Positions 37,282 through 46,577 of a stretch of 64,000 nt of DNA are shown one piece after another. Made by a program: the position numbers and the translations under genes. The stretch spans positions 1,116,001-1,180,000 of the forward strand of contig NZ_JAKRWF010000001.1 of NCBI RefSeq assembly GCF_022352215.1. The letters are read 5' to 3'. Positions within the stretch are counted from its first letter, which is position 1; every line of letters begins with the position of its first letter. Source of the stretch: Flavihumibacter cheonanensis (lineage in GTDB: Bacteria; Bacteroidota; Bacteroidia; Chitinophagales; Chitinophagaceae). Below the pieces are notes generated by a model. That model was given only the letters and a program-made list of their open reading frames with translations, was not told the origin of the DNA and did no database searches.

Positions 37282-40200
37282 ACTGAATTATTTTCAATCG
37301 TATCTATTGGTAGTATCAATTGCACGGTAGTCCCCAGATTTTTATTGCTAATAATATTCAATCGTCCTTTTACAATTTTCAACAAATCCTTGATTATTTC
37401 ATACCCTAGTCCGGTTCCTTTTCGGTTGCTTGCATTGGCTGCTGCAATCGTCCGCTCATCTGATAGAATATTGTTGATTTGCTCTTCTATCATGCCCACA
37501 CCCGTATCCTTTACTTCTATTACAATATTATTTTCCTCCCTACTGCTGCTTACAGAAATCGATCCCTGCTTCGTAAAGTTAATACTGTTCAGCACTAAAT
37601 TATAAATGATTACCTGTATTAGTTCCATGTATTGATACAACATAAATGGAGCAGGCACTTCATTCAGCAATTGCAGTTTTTTCTGTTTGGCAGAAAATTG
37701 TAGGGTCCTGAAAATAGCTTCCACTAACTTATGTAAATCGAATTCCTCCTTCAGCATTTGTATTCCCGGTTGCTGGTAAATGATCCAGTTCAATACCTGG
37801 GACGATAACAACTCCAGTTCTTTGGCGGTCTGCGTAATTTCAGCAATCGTTTTTAGTTGTTCTTCCGATGAAATCAGACGTTTGCTTTCAAGCAGGGCCT
37901 TCCCTGCATAATTCATGAATTTGAGTGGTGTGATTACATCGTGATTGATTACCGAAATCAACCTTGTTTTGATTTCGTCATTCTTTTCCAGCTGCTCATT
38001 TTTTGCCTGCAGGTCTTTTGTTTTGGCAGCTACCAGGGCTGCCAGTTTGGTTTCCCGTAACCGCGACAAACGTAACTGATACACGGCATATAGAGTGATG
38101 ATCCCTGAAACAGCCAGAACCCCCAGCAACTGGAACCACCATTGCCGGTAAAAGGGTAAATGAACATCGAGCAGGATGTTTCTGTAAGAAAAATTGTTTA
38201 TACCATACCCATTTAACTTTCGGATTTGCAGGTTATGTTTTCCATAATCCAGGTTGATGAATTCCAACCGGGGTTCACCTGCTACAATAGAAAGCGGATG
38301 CCACTCTCCCTGATCCAGTTTGTATTCCATGTACAGGTTTTCTCTTTTACTCCAGGCGTTCACTCCAAGCACAATGTCCAGCTTGCCGGGCCTGGAAGGC
38401 AGGTAAAGTATATTTTCAGGAGGATTGGGAACTTCATTACCATCCAGGAGATATTTGTCGACATATATTTCTCCGGCAGGTAAAATTTCTCGAATGCTTA
38501 AGGGATCAAACCATAACAAGCCTTCCATGGTTGGAAATGAAAACTGACCATTTTTTAATTGGATTGCACAGGGAGTACATCCTCCATTCAATTCAGTAGC
38601 TTCAAGTCCGTCATTGGGGCCAAAATAATGATAATAAACCGGAGGTACTATTGTTCCTTTTTGAATTTTCATGAATTCAAATGATTCTATGATATCCGAA
38701 AGCGCTGCCTTGAAGAGTCCATTATTGGTGCTGATCCAGATAAAATCGGCAGCATCTTTTATAAAGCAGTGTGTGTATTTCAGGTACTTCCTGGTATCCA
38801 TTGGCATGGGAAAGATCAACCCATCCTTTAATACATAATAACCGCCACCATAGGTGCTAATTAATATATATTTGCCCTCTTTGTGCAAATCGCGGATACA
38901 GTTGGAAGCAGTATACAAAATCGTATCCAATTTTCTGGAACCTGTTTCATATAAAAGCAGATAATTGCAGGTGGATAACAGCAATTTTCCAGGCTCCAGC
39001 TCTATCATATTTCGCGAGGTATGATGACCGGGTATTCCTTCTTCCAGCAGTTTCTCGTTAACTAGTTTTCCATCTTTTACGGTGCCGATACCTGTATGAC
39101 TCAGAAAATAGTTCCTGCCACCGGATTGGATATAAGCAAAATCGTGCTCCGTATAGGTTGTTTTGAAAAGCAATGTTTCGGAATAATGCTTTTTATCATA
39201 ATTCAGAATACTATCCTTGCGGGCATAGACCAGTTCTGTTGGATTGATGGAAAATATCCGCTTTGAAAACCCCTTACCCAGGTTGAAGGAATCACGCGTT
39301 GGTTGGTCTCCAATGATTTTACCCTTGTCAGTTATAACATTACCATTGGGCAACTCAACCTGGCCATATACTGCGCTACTTTCAAAAGGGGAATTGCTGG
39401 ATGGTTTTTTAATAGTCAGCCGATCCGGTTGGCTGATATATAACCCCTTCGAATAGGAACCTAAAAACAGGTAACCGCTCCTTTTTTCATACCATGCATA
39501 ACGGAAATAGGTATCGGCTGGCAGGCCAAATGCAACCTGCTTCAACTGCAAATGAGCCGGATCTTTTTTTTCGAGTATCCAGGCATTACCATCCTGTACC
39601 AGCAAAGGAAATTCCATTCCATTTTCCCAGATAAAATTACTGTACGTTTTTAAAGTTAACGGCTTCCCATGTTCATCAATCAGTTCTTGCCGTGTCATTT
39701 TTTGCTGTTCGACATCATAGGCAAAAACCTGCGATGCTTTCGTAAAACAATAAAAGTTACTGGCACTCTTAAAAACTCTATTAATTGCAAATCCGGAAAC
39801 AGGAAGCAACTGTAGCGAAGGATTACTTAGCGAAAAATAATACAGATTTCCATCGGACCAGGTTAAACAAGCCGTATCGTTTATGGCAACAGCAGTATTC
39901 GAATAAATTGAAAAACCCTTTTTGGGCCAGGGATTCTGATAACAATGTCGGGCGAGTGTATCAGATACCTCAATGGCAGCATAACGATTGTAATTATTCC
40001 GGGCATATCCACTATCTTTCCTTAGGGTGTAAATATCATTTTCCGCAACACTCAGCAGGTTACCCGATTCGGTGGCAACCAGAATTTGTCCCTTGTTATT
40101 TTTCTTAACAAACAACAGCCGGTTGGAGCCAAAATCAGGATGGGTAGAAATATCCAATATTTTAAAGGTCAGGCCATTGAACCTAAGCAAACCGGCTTCA

Positions 40201-40364
40201 GTTCCAATCCATAAAAAACCGGTGGTATCATCCCATTGCAAGCCTTTAATTCCATTGGAAGGCAACCCATTGGATGTTGTATAATGACTAATGGTATACT
40301 GCCCGGTTACAGGGAGTTGAAAGCATAAACCAATAAGAAAAAGCAGACTTATACCACGAAACAT
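37278..40364 (-). CDS. Two-component sensor histidine kinase with beta-propeller and Y_Y_Y sensor domains
   Basis: 1028-residue membrane sensor. Signal peptide/anchor at 1-21, then a long periplasmic region with propeller-type repeats (GLQWDDTTGFLWIGTEAGLLRFNGL; FIWISTNNGLFKA) and a Y_Y_Y-like domain around 640-730 (YMEYKLDQGEWHPL, FINLDYGKHNLQIRKLNG). A transmembrane helix follows at about 740-760 (FQLLGVLAVSGIITLYAVYQL), then a coiled segment, HisKA (SVINHDVITPL, phospho-acceptor His about residue 806) and HATPase_c (N box NLVLNSINF, G1 DTGVGM, G2 GTGLGY). This resembles the sensor half of Bacteroidota hybrid two-component systems, but the regulator is a separate LuxR-type protein. The ligand is unknown. 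Confidence 0.93.
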   Translation of the reverse strand: MFRGISLLFLIGLCFQLPVTGQYTISHYTTSNGLPSNGIKGLQWDDTTGFLWIGTEAGLLRFNGLTFKILDISTHPDFGSNRLLFVKKNNKGQILVATESGNLLSVAENDIYTLRKDSGYARNNYNRYAAIEVSDTLARHCYQNPWPKKGFSIYSNTAVAINDTACLTWSDGNLYYFSLSNPSLQLLPVSGFAINRVFKSASNFYCFTKASQVFAYDVEQQKMTRQELIDEHGKPLTLKTYSNFIWENGMEFPLLVQDGNAWILEKKDPAHLQLKQVAFGLPADTYFRYAWYEKRSGYLFLGSYSKGLYISQPDRLTIKKPSSNSPFESSAVYGQVELPNGNVITDKGKIIGDQPTRDSFNLGKGFSKRIFSINPTELVYARKDSILNYDKKHYSETLLFKTTYTEHDFAYIQSGGRNYFLSHTGIGTVKDGKLVNEKLLEEGIPGHHTSRNMIELEPGKLLLSTCNYLLLYETGSRKLDTILYTASNCIRDLHKEGKYILISTYGGGYYVLKDGLIFPMPMDTRKYLKYTHCFIKDAADFIWISTNNGLFKAALSDIIESFEFMKIQKGTIVPPVYYHYFGPNDGLEATELNGGCTPCAIQLKNGQFSFPTMEGLLWFDPLSIREILPAGEIYVDKYLLDGNEVPNPPENILYLPSRPGKLDIVLGVNAWSKRENLYMEYKLDQGEWHPLSIVAGEPRLEFINLDYGKHNLQIRKLNGYGINNFSYRNILLDVHLPFYRQWWFQLLGVLAVSGIITLYAVYQLRLSRLRETKLAALVAAKTKDLQAKNEQLEKNDEIKTRLISVINHDVITPLKFMNYAGKALLESKRLISSEEQLKTIAEITQTAKELELLSSQVLNWIIYQQPGIQMLKEEFDLHKLVEAIFRTLQFSAKQKKLQLLNEVPAPFMLYQYMELIQVIIYNLVLNSINFTKQGSISVSSSREENNIVIEVKDTGVGMIEEQINNILSDERTIAAANASNRKGTGLGYEIIKDLLKIVKGRLNIISNKNLGTTVQLILPIDTIENNSV

Positions 40365-40463
40365 GTATTAATTTACAAATTTCAATCGGTCTTGCCATCA
40401 TTGTAAAAATAAGCTTGTCCCTTTAAGACGTTTTATTGTCCACATCAGGAAACTTGCCCTCCT

Positions 40464-40471
40464 TATCTTTG
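40464..40471 (+). promoter_or_regulatory. -7 promoter element of the GlxA-type regulator
   Basis: Perfect TAnnTTTG (TATCTTTG) ending 11 bases before the GTG start. The nearest TTG upstream is 25 bases away, longer than usual, so only the -7 element is claimed. Confidence 0.5.
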
Positions 40472-40482
40472 CCTCACCTTAC

Positions 40483-41400
40483 GTGAAAAAGATCGCTTTC
40501 ATCATACCACCTGCTGTAGAACTGCTGGACCTGGCGGGACCCATGCAGGTCTTCTCTGAAGCCAGCTTTTATGGTTTCGAAGTACAGTTGGAATTTTATT
40601 CCATCCAACCCGATACTGCCAGTTCAGTAGGACTTCCTTTCGGAAAATTGCAACCTTATTCAAAAGCAGCTTTGCAGGCCGGGGATTTTATTATTATTCC
40701 AGGGGTGCGATTTGAAAGTCTGAAAGTCCTTATCAGCTGGGAAAAAGCATTTTTCCACTGGCTCCGGGATACCACGCAAAGGGGTATCAATATCTGTTCC
40801 ATTTGCAATGCTGCATTTTTCCTGGGAGAAGCGGGACTACTAAACAACCGGGAATGTACCACCCACTGGCGAAGAGTGGATGCACTTCAGAAACAATACC
40901 CCAAAGCCAGGGTATTAAATGATGTTTTATTTGTAAAAACTGATTCAATCTATACAAGTGCCGGAATCAGCGCTGGCATAGACCTTGCGCTCTCCATACT
41001 GGAAGAACTGACCGATCCGCTTTTTGTCAATAAAGTGGCGCGCGGATTGGTGGTCTACTATCGCAGAAGTCATCAACACACACAGCAAAATATTTACCTG
41101 GATTACCGAAACCATATCAACCCAAAAGTTCACCAGGTGCAGGATTATTTGGTGGAACAGCTGGCCAGCGAATTATCCCTGGAAAAACTAGCCAACCTGG
41201 TGAATACAAGTCCGAGGAACCTGAGCAGAATATTCAAAGAAGCCACTGGTATAACCATTGGCGATTACCTGACCAAAATACGGATTGAAAAGGCTAAAAC
41301 ACTGAAAAATAATCCAGATTATACGATTGAATATATCGCTGCAGCATGTGGCTTTAAATCACCCCGGCAATTACAACGAATTTTAAAATCAACTGATTAA
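40483..41400 (+). CDS. GlxA-family transcriptional regulator (DJ-1/PfpI + AraC HTH)
   Basis: 305-residue regulator. Residues 1-180 form a DJ-1/PfpI-like domain (IIPPAVELLDLAGPMQVFSEA; ICSICNAAFFLGEAGLLNNRECTTHWR, with the nucleophile-elbow-like Cys). Residues 205-303 are an AraC-type double HTH (LASELSLEKLANLVNTSPRNLSRIFKEATGITIGDYL; IEYIAAACGFKSPRQLQRILK). The start is GTG at 40483, which begins the conserved KKIAFIIPP strand; no ATG is available near it. Regulators of this type often sense small nitrogenous compounds. It is followed after 11 bases by the DUF1326 gene and then an esterase. Confidence 0.9.
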   Translation: MKKIAFIIPPAVELLDLAGPMQVFSEASFYGFEVQLEFYSIQPDTASSVGLPFGKLQPYSKAALQAGDFIIIPGVRFESLKVLISWEKAFFHWLRDTTQRGINICSICNAAFFLGEAGLLNNRECTTHWRRVDALQKQYPKARVLNDVLFVKTDSIYTSAGISAGIDLALSILEELTDPLFVNKVARGLVVYYRRSHQHTQQNIYLDYRNHINPKVHQVQDYLVEQLASELSLEKLANLVNTSPRNLSRIFKEATGITIGDYLTKIRIEKAKTLKNNPDYTIEYIAAACGFKSPRQLQRILKSTD

Positions 41401-41411
41401 ATTTTTCCTGT

Positions 41412-42053
41412 TTGAAAACGACTACATTACTCTGTACAGCGATGCTATTACTGCTGGCAGGATTTCAGCAAAAAAAGCCAGCACCTAAATGGGCACTCAA
41501 AGCCACCTATCATGAAAGCTGCAGTTGCAATGCGCCCTGTCCCTGTCCATTTGGACTACCGATGACCAATTCATTCTGCAAACTGAACAGTTTACTGGAT
41601 ATTCACGAGGGATACTACAATAACATTAAACTGGATAGTGTTCAGGTAATTCTCAGCGGTTCAGCAGGGCAATGGGGAGAATACTATTTTGCTGAAACAA
41701 CCAGTAAGGAACAACAGGAGGCAGTAGAAACCATTCTCAAAATTGTTCGAATCGCGAGTTTTGATACCGTACTGAATAGCAAACGGACTACCATTAACTA
41801 TGAGAAAACGGAAGATAAAATCAGTTTTTCAACTTCCCATATCAAAGTTGACATGAGTATGGTGAAAGGCAATAATAACCAACCGGTCATTGTGCAAAAC
41901 TTAAAGGGAAAACTCTTTGAGAATTATATCCCTCATTTATCTCATACTAATATCCGCTCCTTTTCAGATACCACTAATAATTTTTCCTTTAAGAAGAAAG
42001 CAGGATTTACTGCTGTATGGAATTTAACCGATACAAACTTTCAAAATCAATGA
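41412..42053 (+). CDS. DUF1326 domain-containing exported protein
   Basis: 213-residue protein. The N terminus has a short signal peptide (KTTTLLCTAMLLLLAGFQQ) read from a TTG at 41412; an ATG at 41442 would remove its positively charged end. The DUF1326 signature is the Cys-rich ATYHESCSCNAPCPCPFGLP at about 30-48, usually seen in proteins of unknown function. A sheet-rich body follows with no catalytic motif. Its stop overlaps the start of the esterase by ATGA, so both are translated from one message, together probably with the upstream regulator. Four Cys in ten residues could bind metal. Confidence 0.8.
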   Translation: MKTTTLLCTAMLLLLAGFQQKKPAPKWALKATYHESCSCNAPCPCPFGLPMTNSFCKLNSLLDIHEGYYNNIKLDSVQVILSGSAGQWGEYYFAETTSKEQQEAVETILKIVRIASFDTVLNSKRTTINYEKTEDKISFSTSHIKVDMSMVKGNNNQPVIVQNLKGKLFENYIPHLSHTNIRSFSDTTNNFSFKKKAGFTAVWNLTDTNFQNQ

Positions 42054-43246
42054 TTAAGCAAATCAGAACAATCGCGCTCATTTTAGTTGCGCTCGTACTT
42101 TCCATTAAAGCGTTTACGCAGCCATCCGATAGTTTAATTGTTATAGGCCAGCGTCATACTATTCATTCCGCCATTTTGAAGGAAAATCGTACCTATTCTG
42201 TGTACCTGCCAGAATCCTACCAAAGAAACCCAGGCAAATCCTATGTAGTTGCCTATGTATTGGATGGGGAAAGAATAAAATTCCTGGAAGTTGCCGGAAT
42301 CGCTCAATCCATGCACTCCGCCATGAACCTCAAATTACAAATCCCTGAACTCATCCTTGTTTCCATAGAAAACATCGATCGTACCCGGGATTTCACACCC
42401 ACCAACTCCACGAACTACCTGGATCGGGATGATATAGCTGCCTTTAAAACCAGTGGCAAAGCAACTAATTTCATGCAGTTCATAGAAAAGGAATTGATGC
42501 CGGAGATTAATAAAAACTATCGTACGGTACCGCAATCTATGATTATTGGCCATTCTGCAGGCGGACTCTTTGGTTTACATTGCCTCCTGGAAAATCCAGA
42601 CCTGTTCAGCTATTATTTATTGATTGATCCTGCCTGGTTTTGGGACCGTAACTATATAGGAAAAAGAGGGAAGGAAATCCTGGCAAAAAAGAAGGACTTG
42701 AAGGCAAGGATCTTTATCGCACTAGCCAACAATCTCCAGGATGATAAAAGGCATTATGAATGGGGGCAGGAATTTTACCAACTACTCAAGGAAAATAAAT
42801 CGCCGGATTTGTATGCAGACCTCAAATATTTTGATGATGAAAAACACCTGACAGTAACCGTGCCTGCCACTTATTATGGACTTCGTTCCATTTTTCGGCC
42901 CTTCGAAATTGATTTAAATGAGGTGACAAAAGACCCCGGTGTATTGGCTAATTATTCAGCCACTATGAAAAAAGAGTTATTCCTCGATACCAAACCTGAT
43001 GAACGTTTTGTAAACACAATTGGATATGTAGCCCTGCACGACCGGCAGCTTCCGGATATAGCGGTATCTATTTTCGAGATCAATACTAAAAATTATCCGG
43101 AATCATTAAACGTGTGGGACAGTCTTGCTGATGCCTACCTGGCAAAAGGATATAAAGACAAAGCCAGAAAATGTTATGAAACAATCCTCAAGCTTTCACC
43201 CGGCAACAGCCAGGCAAAAAAGAAGTTGGAGGCATTGAATAAATAG
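42050..43246 (+). CDS. Alpha/beta-hydrolase (esterase D/IroE-like) with TPR-like C terminus, exported
   Basis: 398-residue exported hydrolase of the putative-esterase family (PF00756 type). Signal peptide: IRTIALILVALVLSIKAFTQ. Motifs: RTYSVYLPESYQ, VVAYVLDGE, the nucleophile elbow GHSAGGLF (Ser about 168), and LTVTVPATYYGLRSIF with a preceding KHLT His. Residues about 335-398 (AVSIFEINTKNYPESLNVWDSLADAYLAKGYKDKARKCYETILKLSPGN) form two TPR units, a layout common in Bacteroidota. I start at the ATG at 42050, which overlaps the DUF1326 stop. It may hydrolyse siderophore or carbohydrate esters; the substrate is unknown. Confidence 0.88.
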   Translation: MIKQIRTIALILVALVLSIKAFTQPSDSLIVIGQRHTIHSAILKENRTYSVYLPESYQRNPGKSYVVAYVLDGERIKFLEVAGIAQSMHSAMNLKLQIPELILVSIENIDRTRDFTPTNSTNYLDRDDIAAFKTSGKATNFMQFIEKELMPEINKNYRTVPQSMIIGHSAGGLFGLHCLLENPDLFSYYLLIDPAWFWDRNYIGKRGKEILAKKKDLKARIFIALANNLQDDKRHYEWGQEFYQLLKENKSPDLYADLKYFDDEKHLTVTVPATYYGLRSIFRPFEIDLNEVTKDPGVLANYSATMKKELFLDTKPDERFVNTIGYVALHDRQLPDIAVSIFEINTKNYPESLNVWDSLADAYLAKGYKDKARKCYETILKLSPGNSQAKKKLEALNK

Positions 43247-43263
43247 GTTAAAGAACCCTGAAA

Positions 43264-43719
43264 CTAACTGAATGCAACCATGGCACTACTAATTAGTTGA
43301 ATCAGTGCAACAGGTGCCCAGATCCTTTCGATTTTGCTAGGGGTGATTGAGTTTAAAATAGTTCCTACGAGGGCAAACAGAACAACTCCCCAAATGGCAA
43401 TCCTGGAATACAATAGGAACTCAGGCAAGATAAATCCAGCTCTGATTACTACTATCATAATCAGCGCCAACAAAACGATAGCATTCAGAATGGCAACCCA
43501 TCTCATTTTGGGCGGGTATTTTCCCGGGAATTTACCTCCCATAGAAGCTGCCCCCCAGGGAAGACCGATGGCTAAACATAATTGAAAAAGAACAAGAAGC
43601 AAGGTCGCAATGGTATATAGTAAAGCTGCCAACAGGATATTTTTGCTGGTGAAATTAAGTAAATCGCTAAATCGGAACTTACCAAAGGATAATTCCTGCA
43701 ATTTTTTTAAGAGATACAT
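43264..43719 (-). CDS. Small membrane protein, unknown
   Basis: 151-residue protein with four hydrophobic segments (NILLAALLYTIATLLLVLFQLCL, VAILNAIVLLALIMIVVI, LYSRIAIWGVVLFALVGTIL, IWAPVALIQLISSAMVAF). The N-terminal 30 residues are amphipathic and charged. No known motif. It is convergent with the esterase (17 bases apart) and divergent from the exported protein at 43739 (19 bases between starts), so the two divergent promoters must overlap. Family not recognised. Confidence 0.7.
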   Translation of the reverse strand: MYLLKKLQELSFGKFRFSDLLNFTSKNILLAALLYTIATLLLVLFQLCLAIGLPWGAASMGGKFPGKYPPKMRWVAILNAIVLLALIMIVVIRAGFILPEFLLYSRIAIWGVVLFALVGTILNSITPSKIERIWAPVALIQLISSAMVAFS

Positions 43720-43738
43720 TTGAGGTTAACTAAAACCT

Positions 43739-44389
43739 ATGAGTAAGACAATTTCTTTTCTTCTTGCATTGATGGTGATTACATGTTCCGTATCCGCGCA
43801 AAAAACACTTCGGCTCTCGCAATTGCATAAAAAAGGAAAATTGGTTGCGATGAATCGGGTAATCAGTATTGAAACCGATGCACAATCCGATTATATCAAA
43901 ATTTCGGAAGCAACTGGAGAAGGAATAATCTGGTTGCCAATTGAAAATAGTACAACTGGCTCTTTCACCTTAGAGTTAAGGGGGAAAGATGAGCTGCAGA
44001 AAAGTTTTGTTGGCCTGGCATTCAACGGACAAAATGATTCAACGTACGAAGCGGTGTATTGCCGTCCATTCAATTTCCTTGCTTCTGATTCAGTTCGGAA
44101 AATTCATGCTATCCAATACATCGCTCATCCGGAATTTACCTGGAAGAGACTGAGAGATGAACGAAATGCCGAATTTGAAAATCCTATCCAATTTCCACCA
44201 GAGCCCAATAACTGGTTTAGCATGACCATACATGTTACTGAAAAAGAAGTCATAGCACTGATTAATGGAAATGCGAATCCTGCGTTAAAGGTAAAGCGCC
44301 TCCGAACTGCTCAAGCAGGTAAAATCGGCATCTTCCTGGGTTCCGGTAGTGGTGGATCTTTCAGAAAATTGGTTTATTCAACGAATTGA
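43739..44389 (+). CDS. Exported beta-sandwich protein, DUF1080/LamG-like
   Basis: 216-residue exported protein, signal peptide 1-20 (ends SVSAQ). The remaining sequence looks like a concanavalin-type sandwich as in DUF1080 (3-keto-disaccharide hydrolase) proteins: GSFTLELRGKDEL, SFVGLAFNGQNDSTYEAVYCRPFNF, WFSMTIHVTEKEVIALINGNANPALKVKRL and GKIGIFLGSGSGGSFRKLVY. Many such proteins bind or cleave carbohydrate, but the catalytic residues are not clear here. It is divergent from a small membrane protein and convergent with the glycosyltransferase (8 bases apart). Confidence 0.75.
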   Translation: MSKTISFLLALMVITCSVSAQKTLRLSQLHKKGKLVAMNRVISIETDAQSDYIKISEATGEGIIWLPIENSTTGSFTLELRGKDELQKSFVGLAFNGQNDSTYEAVYCRPFNFLASDSVRKIHAIQYIAHPEFTWKRLRDERNAEFENPIQFPPEPNNWFSMTIHVTEKEVIALINGNANPALKVKRLRTAQAGKIGIFLGSGSGGSFRKLVYSTN

Positions 44390-44397
44390 GATAGGGG

Positions 44398-45624
44398 TTA
44401 TAAACTAGTTGAAAAGTTCAGCAATCGTTGTTTCCAGCCCATTCTCCTTATTAATGACAACCTGCAATTGTTTTGCGTTGTATATAATGCCTCGTTGCTC
44501 AACAACTCGCGCACACTTTCCAAAAACTGTTTCCGACTCAATTTACTCAAAGGGATGGGCTTAACCGCCAGACCTTTCTTATATGCCTGAACTCCCCAGA
44601 ACTGTTGATCCCCAATTGGATGCAAAATAGGGCAAATCAGAAAGGGTTTTCCGGCTCTTAAACATTCTGAAGTGGTTCCAATGCCCCCATGATGAATGAT
44701 CGCCTTGGCCAATGGGAATAACTTTTCATAAGGAGCAGCACCAATTACTTTTACACTGGGATTATGCTCCAATCGGGTAGTTTCTTCCAGTCCCCACCCT
44801 TTTATTACGATAAACCTGCAACCAGTTTGTTCCACGGATTGAAGTATGGCATCCTGCAGATCAAACTTGCTTTTAAATGGCATACTGCCAAAAGTCAACA
44901 CCAATGGTGGATTTCCGGCTTGAATAAAATCTAACAGGTCTTTTGAGAGTTCTTCCTTTGCCACCCCATACCAAAAGCCGGTAAAACTAGATTGAGCCGG
45001 AAAGTCTTTCGGCACGGGTAAAAACCCCGGACTAATTCCGTATATATTTTTAACTGCTGGCACCTTAAATTTTTTAGGCAGATTAAATTTTGTACGAAAC
45101 TTACCAATAGGGTTGGACAACAACCTAATACTTAAATTGGAAAAGGTATAGCTGATCCGGTTAAGAAAGGATGGAATAGGTAACCCACTAAATGCCGGGT
45201 TTGCAAATTCCGTTGTGGGTTCAACAATTGGCAAAACAGAAGCACGGATCATTTTATGCGGAAACTGATCAGCAAAACTATCAGCCAATGTTTTTACATG
45301 ATACAAAACCAGGTCGCTTTCTTTTGCCAGTTGATAAAATTCAATAAGGGAATTAGTGATAAGCGGATAAATCCAGGTGTTTAAATTACGCTGGATCACA
45401 AAAGGATTCCCTTTCATCATTTTTTTGCCCTCCTCTGAATTTAAGACCTCCTGAAAATCTGCCTCAACCGGTACAAAATCGATTCCATAGGTCCGAACCA
45501 GTTGTTCAAAATTTTTAGCTGTAGCCAGGCTAACTTCATGCCCCTGTTCTTTAAGTGCCTGTCCTAATACAGCATAGGGCTGAACGTCTCCACGGGTACC
45601 CATGGTTAAAATGGCGATTTTCAA
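44398..45624 (-). CDS. UDP-glycosyltransferase-like protein (GT1/MGT)
   Basis: 408-residue GT-B glycosyltransferase of family 1. The N-terminal acceptor domain begins MKIAILTMGTRGDVQPYAVLGQALKEQGHEV. The C-terminal donor-binding domain has LVLTFGSMPFK, VIKGWG, VKVIGAAPYEKLFPLAKAIIHHGGIGTTSECLRAGKPFLICPILHPIGDQQFWG; the HHGG...E segment contacts the sugar nucleotide. Related enzymes glycosylate sterols, macrolides or other small lipophilic acceptors. No resistance context is evident. A near-perfect -7 element (TATCTTTA, minus strand, 45655-45662) lies 30 bases upstream. Acceptor unknown. Confidence 0.92.
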   Translation of the reverse strand: MKIAILTMGTRGDVQPYAVLGQALKEQGHEVSLATAKNFEQLVRTYGIDFVPVEADFQEVLNSEEGKKMMKGNPFVIQRNLNTWIYPLITNSLIEFYQLAKESDLVLYHVKTLADSFADQFPHKMIRASVLPIVEPTTEFANPAFSGLPIPSFLNRISYTFSNLSIRLLSNPIGKFRTKFNLPKKFKVPAVKNIYGISPGFLPVPKDFPAQSSFTGFWYGVAKEELSKDLLDFIQAGNPPLVLTFGSMPFKSKFDLQDAILQSVEQTGCRFIVIKGWGLEETTRLEHNPSVKVIGAAPYEKLFPLAKAIIHHGGIGTTSECLRAGKPFLICPILHPIGDQQFWGVQAYKKGLAVKPIPLSKLSRKQFLESVRELLSNEALYTTQNNCRLSLIRRMGWKQRLLNFSTSL

Positions 45625-45681
45625 GGTGTATAAGTTTGAGAATTGAGTCGTTAGTAAAGATACACCCGAATTATAGTTTCT

Positions 45682-46494
45682 TTATTTCATTTGACTTAAA
45701 ATAACAGTATCAAAAACTTGATCGGATAATAATTTTCGGGCAACTACCGCCATCTTAGCATTATATCCACCAACGTACCGGAATTTTGGCTTTTTACTTT
45801 CAATACCCTTGAGAATCAATTTAGCAATTACTTCCGGCTCACTGTTGTTCTTACTTGATTTTTCTAAAAACTGCGCAAACTTATCTACCCCCTCTTTATA
45901 CACAGAATCAATTGAGCTTTTCTTGAGATTGTCAATTGTTATGCTTGCCCATTCCGATTTCACTCCCCCTGGCTCAACTACAATTACATCTATTCCAAAT
46001 TGCTTTACCTCATTGCGTAAACTATCACTCAGCGCCTCCAATGCAAATTTACTGGCATGATACCATCCTCCATATGGAGTCGCAAATTTCCCCCCAATGG
46101 AAGATATATTGACTATTTTTCCAAATTTGTTTTCTCTCATTTTGGGTAAAACCAATTGCATTAGTCGGGCCGCACTAAATAAATTCACTTCTAACTGTCT
46201 TTTGGCATCTTCCATAGCTACATCTTCGATTGCACCATAGCCCCCATATCCGGCATTGTTAATAAGAATATCGATCTGTTTTTCCTTTTTAAGAATTTGA
46301 TGTATACCAAAATTCAATGAAAAATCATCCGTTACATCCATTCCAATTATTCTAATTCCCCAATATTCAAGTTCCTTCATTTTTTCAATTCGTCTGGCAG
46401 CAGCATATACTATATAGTTGTTTTGAGCTAGTAAAATGGCAGTAGTTTTTCCAATACCTGTTGAAGCTCCAGTAATAAGGACAACTTTGTTCAT
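45682..46494 (-). CDS. SDR-family oxidoreductase
   Basis: 270-residue classical short-chain dehydrogenase/reductase. Cofactor motif TGASTGIG at residues 8-15; NNAGYGG near 90; catalytic Ser in VNISSIGG and YHASK (YxxxK) near 155. The Arg pair in YAAARRIEKMKE after the second strand favours NADP(H). Substrate unknown. The AraC regulator begins 83 bases upstream on the same strand, so the SDR may be its target. A perfect -7 element (46529-46536) suggests the SDR has its own promoter. Confidence 0.92.
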   Translation of the reverse strand: MNKVVLITGASTGIGKTTAILLAQNNYIVYAAARRIEKMKELEYWGIRIIGMDVTDDFSLNFGIHQILKKEKQIDILINNAGYGGYGAIEDVAMEDAKRQLEVNLFSAARLMQLVLPKMRENKFGKIVNISSIGGKFATPYGGWYHASKFALEALSDSLRNEVKQFGIDVIVVEPGGVKSEWASITIDNLKKSSIDSVYKEGVDKFAQFLEKSSKNNSEPEVIAKLILKGIESKKPKFRYVGGYNAKMAVVARKLLSDQVFDTVILSQMK

Positions 46495-46528
46495 AGTAAT
46501 TTTGTATTTGTTTGAGATTTTTATAATA

Positions 46529-46536
46529 CAAAACTA
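46529..46536 (-). promoter_or_regulatory. -7 promoter element of the SDR gene, with flanking inverted repeat
   Basis: On the minus strand TAGTTTTG is a perfect TAnnTTTG, 34 bases before the SDR start. It overlaps one arm of a 9-bp inverted repeat (TTTTGTATT at 46500-46508, AATACAAAA at 46525-46533). No clear TTTG at the expected -33 position. Confidence 0.5.
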
Positions 46537-46577
46537 CTTACTTCACCTACCCTACTGTTTTTCTCAATAGCTCAATA

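Noticed and set aside
44398-45624. Glycosyltransferase as macrolide-inactivating enzyme
   Set aside because: The family is broad, and there is no resistance or transfer context.
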